Below, piece by piece: positions 15,806 through 24,612 of a stretch of DNA of 64,000 bases. Origin of the DNA: Defluviitaleaceae bacterium (lineage in GTDB: Bacteria; Bacillota; Clostridia; Lachnospirales; WQUN01); contig WQVX01000002.1 in NCBI GenBank assembly GCA_009785615.1, forward strand, positions 1 through 64,000. The letters are read 5' to 3'. Numbering within the stretch: the first letter of the stretch is position 1; each line of letters opens with the position of its first letter. The notes below the pieces were generated by a model. That model had not been told where the DNA came from and ran no database searches. It saw only the letters and a program-made list of their open reading frames with translations. The translations under genes were made by a program, and so were the position numbers.

Positions 15806-17884
15806 ATGAATAGTATATTTGATTTTTTTGCTTCTATCGGAACTAAGTCTGATACAGTTCAAAAAGTAGAAAGTATTAGTACTACGATAAACAATGCAGT
15901 CGATAGTATTAGTCGTCCAATTACAAAGTTATCTGATGCCATTACAGGTATAACTGAGAGTGTAGATAAACTTGAGAAATCATTAGCTACAATAGCTACG
16001 AGTGCTGATGCAGGTGCTTCTTCTTTTGATAAGCTTGCAGTTGGTGTAGCTGCTGCAAATACAACCGCTACTGCATTAGATGCAGCTATTACTGCTAAAA
16101 GCACAGGTATTGATATTTCAAATATAACTACAAGAGTAATAGAATCACTAGCTACTATATCTACAGCATTAGATGGTTTCTTTAAAGCCATACAAGCAAA
16201 AATGCCAATACTTGGTGTTTTTGCAACAAAAATAGCGGCTGCTACTGGTGCCGTGATAGGATTTGGCAAAGCCTTAATTGCAAACCCAATTGGGATAGCA
16301 GTAGCTGCCGTTGCCGGTTTAATAGCCATATTTACGTATTTCTGGAAAACCAATGAGGATTTTCGAGACGGGGTAATAAATGCATGGAACGCAATTAAGG
16401 ATTTCTTAGAGCCGGTTGTAACAAGCATCAAAAACCTTATCGAAACGGTCTTTGGAGGAATCAGAGATTTTATAGACAGAAATGGGGATGAAATACGAGA
16501 GATATTCTCTAAAATATGGGATGGAATCGTAACCTTGGTTGATATTAAACTAGGGCCTTTAATAGAGTGGTTCTCTTCATGGTTAGGAGGGATAGAATCA
16601 ACTTGTGAAGATCGTTGGAATATAATTAAAAATATTTTTGCAGCGGTATTTGATATAATTAGCGTTCTTTTTGAAAGTTTATTTATAAAGCTACAAGGTA
16701 TATGGGATCTATTTGCAGGCTTGCTTACTGGTGATATAGATAGAGTTATGTATGCTTTGGGTGACATACTTCGTTCTCATTTATACAGAATATTTGCCAT
16801 TATAGGGATTCTTGTTGAGCTTGGTAAAGACATTATTCAAGGCATGTGGAACGGTATGAAAAAAAGGGGGGCGTTTTTTATTGGATGGATTGTTGGATTC
16901 TTTAAGGCTATTATAACCTATGTTAAGCGTGCTTTTGGCATTAACTCTCCCTCCAGAGTCTTTGCTGAAATAGGCACAAACATTATAGAGGGTTTAATTT
17001 CAACGCTAAAAAACCTTCCTGACAAAGCTATTGCCGCCATAAGCTCACTTATAGACAAAATCCGCGAATGGGGTGCTCAAATGCTCAGTACTGCCAAGGA
17101 GAAAGCACAAAGCTTGGTCAGTAATGTAACAGACATAGCCCAACGTCTACCGCAAAAATTCCGCGATGCCATAAACTCCGCCATTGACAAAATCCGTGAG
17201 TGGGGCAGTCAAATGCTCAGTACTGCCAAGGAGAAAGCACAAAGCTTGGTCAGTAATGTAACAGACATAGCCCAACGCCTACCGCAGAAATTTCGAGACT
17301 CCATAAACTCCGCTATTGACAAAGTACGCGACTGGGGTAGGGAGTTGATCACAAAAGCTCGCCAAGGCATAGAGGACATGCGAACCGGCATCATCTCGGC
17401 CGCTCAGTCAATCCCTAACGATATGTTAAATATAGGCGAAAGCATAGTCCGCGGCGTATGGAATGGTATACAAGGTGCTGTATCATGGTTTACCAACAAT
17501 GTCACGGGCTTCTTTAGCGATATCGTAGGCAGTGCCAAAAGGACGCTGGGGATAAACTCTCCATCAAAGGTATTCCAAGATATAGGTAATGATATTTGCC
17601 GTGGCTTCATAAAGGGCATTGCAGAGATGGATAACGCCGTAAATAAAGCCATGGATGATACCTTTGGCAATCTTGACCGTGATGTTAATGTCCTTGCCTG
17701 TACCTCCGCATTTGCAGGAAATTCAAAAATGCAACAATCTCGTAATAAGGAAAGGCAGCCTATAGTAATTAACATACAAAATGAGTGGTACGTAAATGAT
17801 GAAATAGACATTGACAGTATCAACCGCGCACAGGCTCGAAGGATACACGATACACTTAGAGGAGCCGGATTTGCAGAAATATAA
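15806..17884 (+). CDS. Phage tail tape-measure protein
   Basis: 692 residues from the ATG at 15806 (GAGG 8 nt upstream; an earlier in-frame start lacks a binding site). The N-terminal third is helical and Ser/Thr/Ala-rich. Hydrophobic segments (GVFATKIAAATGAVIGFGKAL and IGIAVAAVAGLIAIFTYFW) follow, then repeated DGVINAWNAIKDF-type units typical of tape-measure proteins, and two INSPSxVFxxIG motifs. A 44-residue block is repeated at 17054-17317. The protein sets tail length and contacts the target membrane. Downstream tail genes are missing, so it is probably a relic or a borrowed gene. Confidence 0.85.
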   Translation: MNSIFDFFASIGTKSDTVQKVESISTTINNAVDSISRPITKLSDAITGITESVDKLEKSLATIATSADAGASSFDKLAVGVAAANTTATALDAAITAKSTGIDISNITTRVIESLATISTALDGFFKAIQAKMPILGVFATKIAAATGAVIGFGKALIANPIGIAVAAVAGLIAIFTYFWKTNEDFRDGVINAWNAIKDFLEPVVTSIKNLIETVFGGIRDFIDRNGDEIREIFSKIWDGIVTLVDIKLGPLIEWFSSWLGGIESTCEDRWNIIKNIFAAVFDIISVLFESLFIKLQGIWDLFAGLLTGDIDRVMYALGDILRSHLYRIFAIIGILVELGKDIIQGMWNGMKKRGAFFIGWIVGFFKAIITYVKRAFGINSPSRVFAEIGTNIIEGLISTLKNLPDKAIAAISSLIDKIREWGAQMLSTAKEKAQSLVSNVTDIAQRLPQKFRDAINSAIDKIREWGSQMLSTAKEKAQSLVSNVTDIAQRLPQKFRDSINSAIDKVRDWGRELITKARQGIEDMRTGIISAAQSIPNDMLNIGESIVRGVWNGIQGAVSWFTNNVTGFFSDIVGSAKRTLGINSPSKVFQDIGNDICRGFIKGIAEMDNAVNKAMDDTFGNLDRDVNVLACTSAFAGNSKMQQSRNKERQPIVINIQNEWYVNDEIDIDSINRAQARRIHDTLRGAGFAEI
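17054..17317 (+). repeat. 132-bp tandem repeat inside the tape-measure gene
   Basis: Two nearly identical 44-residue units starting DKIREWG and ending RDxINSAI, with a period of 132 bp, followed by a third, diverged unit (DKVRDWGRELITKARQG). Length variation of this kind would change predicted tail length. Confidence 0.85.
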
Positions 17885-17928
17885 AATATTCAAAAATTGT
17901 TAACATCAACTTCACATCACAAAACCAT

Positions 17929-17982
17929 AAAAAAGCGTGAGTTTAACGAATTAATTTGCTTCGTTAAACTCACGCTTTTTTT
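17929..17982. terminator. Bidirectional terminator between tape-measure gene and fliS
   Basis: A perfect stem of about 22 bp (AAAAAAGCGTGAGTTTAACGAA and its complement, 9-nt loop) with T-runs on both strands, placed between convergent genes. Confidence 0.9.
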
Positions 17983-17989
17983 AATGCAA

Positions 17990-18463
17990 TTACGCTTTAA
18001 ATCCTCTGCCTTCATCCTCCGGGATATATTCTGACAAACCATCTCTGCCATAGGTAAGCCCCGCAAAAACTTGGGGAGCCTCCTCCGCTAAAGTTTCGGC
18101 AATTCTATCATCCGGGGTGTTTTCAATAGCTACCCAGCCTTCAAGCAAGTTTTGAAACATTTCAAGTATTTCCTGCGCACTATCAGCATCACGGGCAAAA
18201 AATGCCTTGTTTAACCGCTCATTAGCGTATAAGTACAATTCGTATAACTCTTGAGCGATGGGGTTTTCAAAATCAAGACCGTCTATTAGCTGCATTAATG
18301 CATCTTTAGCTTTGTTTATATTATGATCAAATAGTTCGATATTACTGTCCTTCAAAGCGTCTAGTGCCTCAGTAATAAAAGCTACCATCAACTCATTGGT
18401 GATGATCACCAGTTGCACCGGCGTAGCCTGCGCTATTCTCAGGATATAATCCTCTTTGTTCAC
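17990..18463 (-). CDS. fliS: Flagellin export chaperone FliS family
   Basis: A 157-residue helical protein with the FliS pattern: an N-terminal ATPVQLVIITNELMVAFITEAL helix, a central INKAKDALMQLIDGLDFENP, LYLYANERLNKAFF and a W near the last helix (LEGWVAI). The tail ends GRGFKA. FliS binds the flagellin C-terminal helix to prevent polymerisation before export. The gene lies 72 bp after flagellin on the same strand; start GTG after AAGGATG. It carries a longer C-terminal tail than B. subtilis FliS (133 residues). Confidence 0.85.
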   Translation of the reverse strand: MNKEDYILRIAQATPVQLVIITNELMVAFITEALDALKDSNIELFDHNINKAKDALMQLIDGLDFENPIAQELYELYLYANERLNKAFFARDADSAQEILEMFQNLLEGWVAIENTPDDRIAETLAEEAPQVFAGLTYGRDGLSEYIPEDEGRGFKA

Positions 18464-18535
18464 ATCATCATCCTTGTACTGTTTTTATTCTCGCGAAAGC
18501 AGTAAGCCAATCTCAAAAGCTTGCTACATAATAGT

Positions 18536-19984
18536 TTACTGGAGTAAAGACAATACCATTTGAGGCCGTTGGTTAGCTTGACCCAAGATAGCTAGTCCGG
18601 CTTGGTACATAACATTACGCTTAGAGAACATAGTCATTTCGCGGGCCATATCTGTATCTTGTACACGGCTGCGAGCTTGCGCTGTATTTACTGCGGAATT
18701 ATCCAAATTGTTAACTGTATGCTCTAAGCGGTTTTGGTAAGCACCCAAACGAGTACGGATTCCTGATACAGTCCGTATAGCATGGTCTGCTTGGTCAATT
18801 GCGTGCAACGCGCCTTGTAAGTGCGTAACTTGCATGAGACGAACAAATTGACCGCCTCTGGATTCTGCCAGACCTAAAGTTTCTGCATTCATGCGCGGAA
18901 TTTGGATACGCATGTTCATATTGTGGTTAGGGCCAATTTGAATACGCAAGCCGCCAAATTCTTCTATCCTTAATTGCATTTGACCGGGCTCATTAATAAT
19001 CATTTCTACAGTATGGCCTTCCGGAGTTCTGATGGTGACACGATTGCCGTCAGCAGTATATAAAAGTGTGCCGTCGGGGTGTAATACAGGAGCAACTTCA
19101 CCTGTAGTGTCACTACTCATAAATAGTGGGCTAAGTTGAATATCTTCTCCGGGAATAAAAGCAGCATTCATATCAAATCCAAGCTGTGCCCATAAAACTT
19201 CACTGCCGCCTAAATTAATTTCAGGTCTGGAACCATTGATTATGCTTGTAAATCCTGATCCGGCAGCATCAGTAGTTACTCCGGCATGTGGAGCATCTTC
19301 CATAACTCTTGCCCAAACATCGTTCAATGAATCGCCTTCATCAACGTGTATCATTACACCATTAATTTTTAATAAACCGGAAGTAGCGGCTGTATCACCG
19401 GGCAAGAAACCACCGCCAAACAATTCCGCAGGGGTAGCTTGTTGCATTACGTTAAAGTGAAGGGTACCGGCCTGCATATTTTCAGATATAGCTGTAGCAT
19501 GAGCCGCCATTCTGTTTAATGCAGCACCGGCACCAACACCGGTCCACACATTAGATACTCTTGCAGCTTCGCCACCAAGCAATTTGATTGTATTAAACTC
19601 GGTACGTCTTGACAAAGCAGAAATTTCGTCTGTTAAAGCATCAATTTCATTTTGGATAGCTACGCGATCCTCTGTAACATTGGTATCATTTGCGGCTTGT
19701 ACTGCAAGCTGGCGCATACGTTGAAGCATTGCATGAACTTCATTTAAAGCACCTTCAGCAGTTTGCACTAAAGATATACCATGGGTAGAGTTATCGCTGG
19801 CACGTTCAAGACCAACCAACTGATAGCTTAATTTATTAGCAATAGCCATACCTGCGGCATCTTCTCTGGCACTGTTAATACGTAAGCCGGTAGATAACCT
19901 ATTCATAGATGCGGCTTTAAGCCTATCGTTGCGTCTTAAATGGATATGTGTAAACAGTGCCGGTACATTATTTGCTATTCTCAC
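18536..19984 (-). CDS. Flagellin
   Basis: The filament subunit, 482 residues. The D0/D1 N-terminus (LKAASMNRLSTGLRINSAREDAAG...) and C-terminus (RSRVQDTDMAREM..., YQAGLAILGQANQRPQMVLSLL) are canonical, with a variable central domain at about 150-370. I chose the GTG at 19984 (product starting MRIANNVPAL), 9 nt after AAAGAAAGGG; the ATG three codons earlier abuts that sequence. The gene follows the DUF6240-like gene and a tiny reading frame and precedes fliS, all minus strand. Expression is expected to depend on sigma-28. Confidence 0.96.
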   Translation of the reverse strand: MRIANNVPALFTHIHLRRNDRLKAASMNRLSTGLRINSAREDAAGMAIANKLSYQLVGLERASDNSTHGISLVQTAEGALNEVHAMLQRMRQLAVQAANDTNVTEDRVAIQNEIDALTDEISALSRRTEFNTIKLLGGEAARVSNVWTGVGAGAALNRMAAHATAISENMQAGTLHFNVMQQATPAELFGGGFLPGDTAATSGLLKINGVMIHVDEGDSLNDVWARVMEDAPHAGVTTDAAGSGFTSIINGSRPEINLGGSEVLWAQLGFDMNAAFIPGEDIQLSPLFMSSDTTGEVAPVLHPDGTLLYTADGNRVTIRTPEGHTVEMIINEPGQMQLRIEEFGGLRIQIGPNHNMNMRIQIPRMNAETLGLAESRGGQFVRLMQVTHLQGALHAIDQADHAIRTVSGIRTRLGAYQNRLEHTVNNLDNSAVNTAQARSRVQDTDMAREMTMFSKRNVMYQAGLAILGQANQRPQMVLSLLQ

Positions 19985-20114
19985 TAAAAACATCCCTTTC
20001 TTTTATGACCGTATGAAATTTATCAGAATTTTCAGCTTTACGGTCTGCTTCTTCTATATACTGCACGATAGCAGATACCACCGTGTAGAAATCTTTTTGC
20101 TCTGTCTTAGCCAT
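19968..20114 (-). CDS. Small coupled reading frame before flagellin
   Basis: A 48-residue frame (MAKTEQKDFYTVVSAIVQY..., ending VFSENSK), lying 3 bp after the DUF6240-like stop and overlapping the flagellin start by 17 nt. An AGGGTG sequence is about 8 nt before the ATG. It is predicted to be helical and charged with no recognised family. Its position suggests either a small flagellar protein or a leader peptide that couples flagellin translation to the upstream gene. Codon use looks ordinary. Support is moderate. Confidence 0.5.
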   Translation of the reverse strand: MAKTEQKDFYTVVSAIVQYIEEADRKAENSDKFHTVIKERDVFSENSK

Positions 20115-20117
20115 AAG

Positions 20118-23100
20118 CTACACCCTAAATTCGTAATCGGATAAGTCAAGCTGCAAATTTTCTCTGTCTTTTTGGTCTACATCTATAGCAGCTTCTTTTC
20201 CTTGAGGAATAAAATGCGTTGTCTCTTTTTTTATTGCCCCGTAAGTAAAGGAGATGTCACCTATTTCGTAACCTGCTTCATGCAACAAAGATGCCAACAT
20301 ATCCAGGCCGGCTTCCAGCTTATCACGGGAAGCAGGGCTAGGGGCTGCAAATTGTAAGTTTACCTTACCATCTTCAATGCTAAAGTAGCTTTGTACATTT
20401 CCTAATGCTCCTGTAGTAATGGATAAGAAAGTGCGGGCACTTCCGTCTAAAACAGCCTCTTCGTTTAATGTATACATTTTGAGGGAAGCCAAACGACCGT
20501 TAAGCACAAGCGGAATATCCACTGAATCTTCGTTTGCATCTCTTAATGCATATTCTGCCTCTATAAGCCCTTTAGCTTCACGTACTGCCTCAGTAGGCAA
20601 GGCATCTTCTAAAGCGTGCCAAATTTTATTAAGCATTTGGCCACGACTTTCTTTGTTCTCGTACATTTCCTGAATGCTTGACGATTCCGCAAAGTCACTC
20701 ACTTTTACTTCTTCTATCTCATCCAGTAATTTGCTGAGAGATTCAGTAAAGTTGTTTTCAGACATCTTGCGAGCGGCTTTCAAGTTGTTTGGAGTTGGAA
20801 TTACACCACTGTTTTGCAACATTGAAATTAGGGAAGGGGGTGCCTCCATAAACTGCTGCATTGCTTTAGTCGCCTGCTGCACATCCGGTTGGAAAGAATC
20901 ACTATACTCAATCCGGTGAAGTTGATCCTCTAATGCTTTATCGGAATTCTTCATCCATTCCTGTAGATTATTTGGCGTAGCACTTTCTACCAAGGCGTCT
21001 GTCAATACGTCTGTATAGGACAGAGGGATTGCCGCTTGAGAAATAGCCGCCCTAATACTTTCGCCCGAACGGTTAGCAGATTCCAACAGTCCAAAGTTGT
21101 CATCAACAGAAGCATCTAAAGCACCATGAATATGTTTGCCTCGGTCATAAAATTTAGCAGCTTCCATCAATCCACCTAAAGTTAATGGTGTATCTTGTTT
21201 TAAAGCAAGACCCAAAGCGGCAGCACCATTTTTTTGAATCAGATTAAACATACGATAAACAGCAATCATCCCGGAACGCTCTTGAGATGTTAAAGATTTG
21301 TTCTTGTCCATTTCAAGAATGTACTGTGCAATTTTATCATTACTATCGTAGCCGTTAATTTTTTCGTATTTGCGGACATATGACAGCATTTCGTCTACGT
21401 GCATATCAAGAGGCTGTAAACCTTCTTTCAGCATTTGAGCTGCCATCATAGGATTAAGTCTATCTAATACCGCGGATATCTTAGCATCAATAGCTTTAAT
21501 AGCTTCAATATTAGACATATCCACATCAACTGTATTGCGTGAAAGAATTGTAGCCGCACGGATATTTTCCGCAGTGGCTTCTATTCCCAATTGTTTAAGC
21601 AGACCTTCAAATTGGCCTGTAATTTTTGAAAAAGAATCTCCATAACGGGCATTCGGTGTAGTAGCGGAAGATTCATAAGCAAGAGAAGCAAGCGTTGCTT
21701 GATGCACTCCGGTCAAAGTAAAGTCTACCTGCTGTGTAAGAATCTTAGCTTGAATATTAGAGCTAATAGCAGAGAAAGTAGGTCTAATATCTTGAATTGC
21801 CCTGAAAACATTCTCCATTTTAGCTACATTTTGAATAGTGTCCTCTGCACCTATACCACGCAAATGACGTGCAAAGCTGTCTTTTTCTAAAGCACGCAAC
21901 TGTTGTACTAATTCCCGGATTGGTTCGGTGTTAATAGATATACCGCTGTTTGTTAGCCTAATAGCAGCTTGGAAAGTCATCTTCCATTGAATTTCTGCAA
22001 GCTGACGTTGAGCGGTGATTATTTCTTGTTCCGGAACAGATATTTTAATGTAGGGTTTTTCTTCCAAAGTATAAGCTTTTGCTAAGTGCTGCAAATCCAA
22101 AGGCTGATTTGCCTCCATAACCTTTTGAACATCTTGAGGTGTTATAGATGGCAATGCTTTTACTGTATCAAGTGCAACACCCATATCTATAGAGGAAAGC
22201 AAAGGAAGTAATTTCATTTGGGCAGGGTCGTTTCCTTGGGAAAGTGCCTCAGCAATTTGAGCAGACAACATTTCTTTAGGAATTGAATCCAGATTTTTAA
22301 GGAGTACATAAGCCTCTACATTGTACTTAGTAACAGGTAAGTCATGAGCAACTAAAAAGCGAGCAGCTTCCATATTACGAGGAGTGCTTTCGATTCCTTC
22401 ACGGTCAAATATTTTGATTATTTGTTCATCTAAATCAAGGTCGGTTGATATCGCTTTTCCGATATTATCGTACCCTGTACTATGGCGGCCGGCATAAACT
22501 TGAGCAGGGGTAATGTCCTTGTCAGAGCGTAAGATTTGCACAATGGCATCATCAGAAATTTCACCGGCCAGAAGGCTATCTACTTTATTTAAAGAAGCAG
22601 TCTGTTGAGGGTCTTGGCTAGTAGTGTATTCCGGGATTTTTGGTAATGATTCAATTTCTTTTACAATATTACTTAAAGTAAAGAAGCTGATCTTATGTAG
22701 ATCCAGGCCACTAGTTACTATAGCTGATATAGCAGCCCTGCCGGAGTTATCAGACATCAACCTTTGGCTTCGGCGGATTTGAGACATTGCTCTTGCCGCC
22801 TTTACTTGTTGCTCCTTTTGCGCCGTATCTCTATATTCGGCATCCTCACTCTTTTGCTCTAAAGATTTTGCAACCTGCTTAACATCATCAATACCTGCAT
22901 TTCCACGCTCTACAGCAACTTCAACAGACTTAGAAAATACCTGCTTTAGTGCCAGTCCGCTTTTGTCTTGCTTAACCACTTTAAAGTTTAAAGTGTCTCC
23001 CACATCGCCCTTAATAGAATTCCCCGGGACAGAAAATGTAAGATTTTCATCAGTATTTCCCTTAATACGTAAAAATGCTTTGTCACCTTCCCTATGGGTT

Positions 23101-23231
23101 AGTGTGGCAGAAAAGGTATCTCCATTTGTTAAATTGAAAGAACTCTGTCGTCCTTGTCTATTCAGAATAGAAAAAAGCCCGTTATTTTGTGTGTTAATTT
23201 GGCTTCCCGGAATATAAACAAAACCGTTCAT
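20118..23231 (-). CDS. Large DUF6240-like flagellar cluster protein
   Basis: A 1037-residue soluble protein. Residues about 25-110 form a beta-rich domain (GDTFSATLTHREGDKAFLRIKG, VGDTLNFKVVKQD). Residues 110-900 are helical and contain recurring motifs where a residue pattern such as PTxxNxxAAR or TAENIRAAxxL repeats. The last 130 residues (LASLKMYTL, VQSYFSIEDGKVNLQF, LDMLASLLHEAGYEIGDISF) resemble the C-terminal domain of FliK, the hook-length regulator. It is the first gene of the flagellin operon. The operon may thus carry a second, giant FliK-like protein; this is inference from pattern, and the gene is not functionally known to me. Confidence 0.6.
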   Translation of the reverse strand: MNGFVYIPGSQINTQNNGLFSILNRQGRQSSFNLTNGDTFSATLTHREGDKAFLRIKGNTDENLTFSVPGNSIKGDVGDTLNFKVVKQDKSGLALKQVFSKSVEVAVERGNAGIDDVKQVAKSLEQKSEDAEYRDTAQKEQQVKAARAMSQIRRSQRLMSDNSGRAAISAIVTSGLDLHKISFFTLSNIVKEIESLPKIPEYTTSQDPQQTASLNKVDSLLAGEISDDAIVQILRSDKDITPAQVYAGRHSTGYDNIGKAISTDLDLDEQIIKIFDREGIESTPRNMEAARFLVAHDLPVTKYNVEAYVLLKNLDSIPKEMLSAQIAEALSQGNDPAQMKLLPLLSSIDMGVALDTVKALPSITPQDVQKVMEANQPLDLQHLAKAYTLEEKPYIKISVPEQEIITAQRQLAEIQWKMTFQAAIRLTNSGISINTEPIRELVQQLRALEKDSFARHLRGIGAEDTIQNVAKMENVFRAIQDIRPTFSAISSNIQAKILTQQVDFTLTGVHQATLASLAYESSATTPNARYGDSFSKITGQFEGLLKQLGIEATAENIRAATILSRNTVDVDMSNIEAIKAIDAKISAVLDRLNPMMAAQMLKEGLQPLDMHVDEMLSYVRKYEKINGYDSNDKIAQYILEMDKNKSLTSQERSGMIAVYRMFNLIQKNGAAALGLALKQDTPLTLGGLMEAAKFYDRGKHIHGALDASVDDNFGLLESANRSGESIRAAISQAAIPLSYTDVLTDALVESATPNNLQEWMKNSDKALEDQLHRIEYSDSFQPDVQQATKAMQQFMEAPPSLISMLQNSGVIPTPNNLKAARKMSENNFTESLSKLLDEIEEVKVSDFAESSSIQEMYENKESRGQMLNKIWHALEDALPTEAVREAKGLIEAEYALRDANEDSVDIPLVLNGRLASLKMYTLNEEAVLDGSARTFLSITTGALGNVQSYFSIEDGKVNLQFAAPSPASRDKLEAGLDMLASLLHEAGYEIGDISFTYGAIKKETTHFIPQGKEAAIDVDQKDRENLQLDLSDYEFRV

Positions 23232-23282
23232 ATGGCATCTATCTCCCTTTATTGAAACGTGGTTACATTTTTACATAGAAAT

Positions 23283-23307
23283 ATTCATTATATTAGATAT
23301 AATGAAT
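23283..23307. promoter_or_regulatory. Perfect palindrome near the DUF6240-like promoter
   Basis: ATTCATTATAT-TAG-ATATAATGAAT, 11-bp arms, with a further TATAATGAAT half-site at 23311-23320. It lies in the leader of the flagellin operon and could be an operator; the binding protein is unknown. Confidence 0.4.
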
Positions 23308-23343
23308 TGGTATAATGAATAGATCATGTAACCCCTTATCTGT

Positions 23344-23370
23344 ATTTCGGCTAAATACAGTGTTACATTA
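23344..23370 (-). promoter_or_regulatory. Sigma-28-like promoter of the flagellin operon
   Basis: On the minus strand TAAT (23370-23367), a 15-nt spacer and GCCGAAAT (23351-23344), close to the sigma-28 consensus TAAA-N15-GCCGATAA. It lies about 105 bp before the DUF6240-like start. Confidence 0.6.
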
Positions 23371-23652
23371 ACGGATGGAAAGAAATACTCCTAGGATTTA
23401 TTCATAAGATAAACGTATTATAACATAGCAAATGAAGCAGAGGGCATTCAGAGTCTTACAAGATCAGTTGGTGAGTCACACTCCCCAACTGAATTTCCTT
23501 TTGAAATAGCTCAAGTATAGGGAGTGAAATTTTTCTTACTATATTTAATTTCATTTAAATACTGTATTATATTAACGTATGGAAAGAAATACTCGTGGAT
23601 TTATTTCAAAAATAATTGTATTATAACGTAGCAAATACGGCAGAGGGCATTC
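23344..23652. repeat. Duplicated 105-bp promoter segment
   Basis: Direct copies at 23344-23449 and 23548-23652 (offset about 204 bp) share GGAAAGAAATACTC, GTATTATAAC and GCAGAGGGCATTC blocks. In the second copy the sigma-28-like -10 reads AAATGAAAT, so it is degenerate there. Confidence 0.8.
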
Positions 23653-23754
23653 CCGTCAAAATACATGCAGGTGTGCTATAAAAATTGAGTATGGATGATG
23701 AATCAATGTTTGTTTCGTAGTAACAAAAAGCATTGATAAAATATTAAATGAAAT

Positions 23755-23795
23755 TTCATTGGAAATATTTTGAAAAAAAATGTATTTCCAATGAA
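23755..23795. other. Hairpin upstream of the flgB promoter
   Basis: A perfect 13-bp stem TTCATTGGAAATA/TATTTCCAATGAA with a 15-nt A-rich loop, ending 21 bp before the flgB -35 box. It may be a terminator for an antisense transcript or a binding site. Confidence 0.4.
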
Positions 23796-23816
23796 TAGAT
23801 TGTGAAAAAAATCCTC

Positions 23817-23845
23817 TTGCAATTTTCCTGCTAAACTTGTAGTAT
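23817..23845 (+). promoter_or_regulatory. Sigma-A-type promoter of the fla/che operon
   Basis: -35 TTGCAA (23817-23822), a 17-nt spacer and -10 TAGTAT (23840-23845), about 150 bp before flgB. Confidence 0.65.
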
Positions 23846-24003
23846 GACATAGACATACGGCAGAAGCTTATCGCTTAAATGATTACGAAGTACATAAAAA
23901 CCTTTGACAAACACCGATAAATCCTTTAGAATGGTTGTGTATGAAAAAAACCGTTGAGCTTTGCCATAAAAAAATTAACCCTAATAGGGGGGAGACGTAA
24001 ATC

Positions 24004-24384
24004 ATGAGCCTGTTTAGTGAATTAAATGCCCAAGGTAGTGTGCTTCGTGCAGCACTAAGGGGAACGGCAACTCGCAATGAAATAATTGTAAACAACATAG
24101 TTAATGCAGATGTACCGGGCTTTAGAGCCAGAGAAGTAGAATTTGAAGAGCATCTTCAAGAAATGATTGGGACATTCCCGCTTAATCGAAGTATTGATTT
24201 GGAAAACTTTTCGCCTACAGTACGTTTTAGAAATCCCGGTTTCCACTATCGTACAGACGGAAACAGCGTGGATATAGATGTAGAAATGGTAAGTCTTTAT
24301 CAAAACTCAATGCGGTTTGACACCATTGTAAGTAGCGTAATGGTAAATTCAGAACGCATGAGAACAGTATTACAAGGTCAATAA
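24004..24384 (+). CDS. flgB: Flagellar basal-body rod protein FlgB
   Basis: 126 residues, first gene of the fla/che operon. The rod-protein N-terminus (ALRGTATRNEIIVNNIVNADVPGFRARE) and C-terminus (VDIDVEMVSLYQNSMRFDTIVSSV) are present. It forms the proximal rod with FlgC and FliE. A GGGGGAG ribosome binding site precedes the ATG by about 11 nt. A 228-bp gap separates it from flgC. Confidence 0.95.
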   Translation: MSLFSELNAQGSVLRAALRGTATRNEIIVNNIVNADVPGFRAREVEFEEHLQEMIGTFPLNRSIDLENFSPTVRFRNPGFHYRTDGNSVDIDVEMVSLYQNSMRFDTIVSSVMVNSERMRTVLQGQ

Positions 24385-24539
24385 AAAAATAAACAAACTT
24401 CAAAGCTGAAATAGTATTATTATATTTTACGTGAGCGGATGCAGTTACTCCTAAATTGCTTAACAAAAACTGATGTACATATTAACAAAAATTTGAGAGT
24501 GTTGGTATCCACTGACAGACAGGTATCCTCTAGCTGATG

Positions 24540-24568
24540 TTGGAGGCATTCGTTATGTACACTATAAT
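24540..24568 (+). promoter_or_regulatory. Candidate internal promoter before flgC
   Basis: TTGGAG (24540-24545), a 17-nt spacer and a consensus TATAAT (24563-24568), 45 bp before the flgC start. The -35 is a partial match, so support is moderate. Confidence 0.45.
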
Positions 24569-24612
24569 GCTTAATGTGTGCGTTTTTAAAATTTAGAAAG
24601 GAACGAAGTGAC

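Larger units (their letters stand above)
14228..17884 (+). mobile_element. Phage or tailocin tail remnant
   Basis: Only two tail-type genes (chaperone-like and tape measure) remain, on the plus strand, with four opposite-strand YbjQ-like genes between them. No capsid, portal, terminase, integrase, holin or lysin gene is in the neighbourhood, so this is a fragment and not a complete prophage. Confidence 0.6.
23232..24003. other. Divergent intergenic region between flagellin and fla/che operons
   Basis: 772 bp without a gene. It holds a palindrome at 23283-23307, a sigma-28-like promoter at 23344-23370, a duplicated segment of about 105 bp (23344-23449 and 23548-23652), a 13-bp-stem hairpin at 23755-23795 and a sigma-A promoter for flgB at 23817-23845. 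Confidence 0.7.

Noticed and set aside
23400-23660. Possible c-di-GMP riboswitch before the motility genes
   Set aside because: GCAGAGGGCATTC-type sequences were considered, but the conserved GEMM core could not be traced and the region is an obvious direct repeat.
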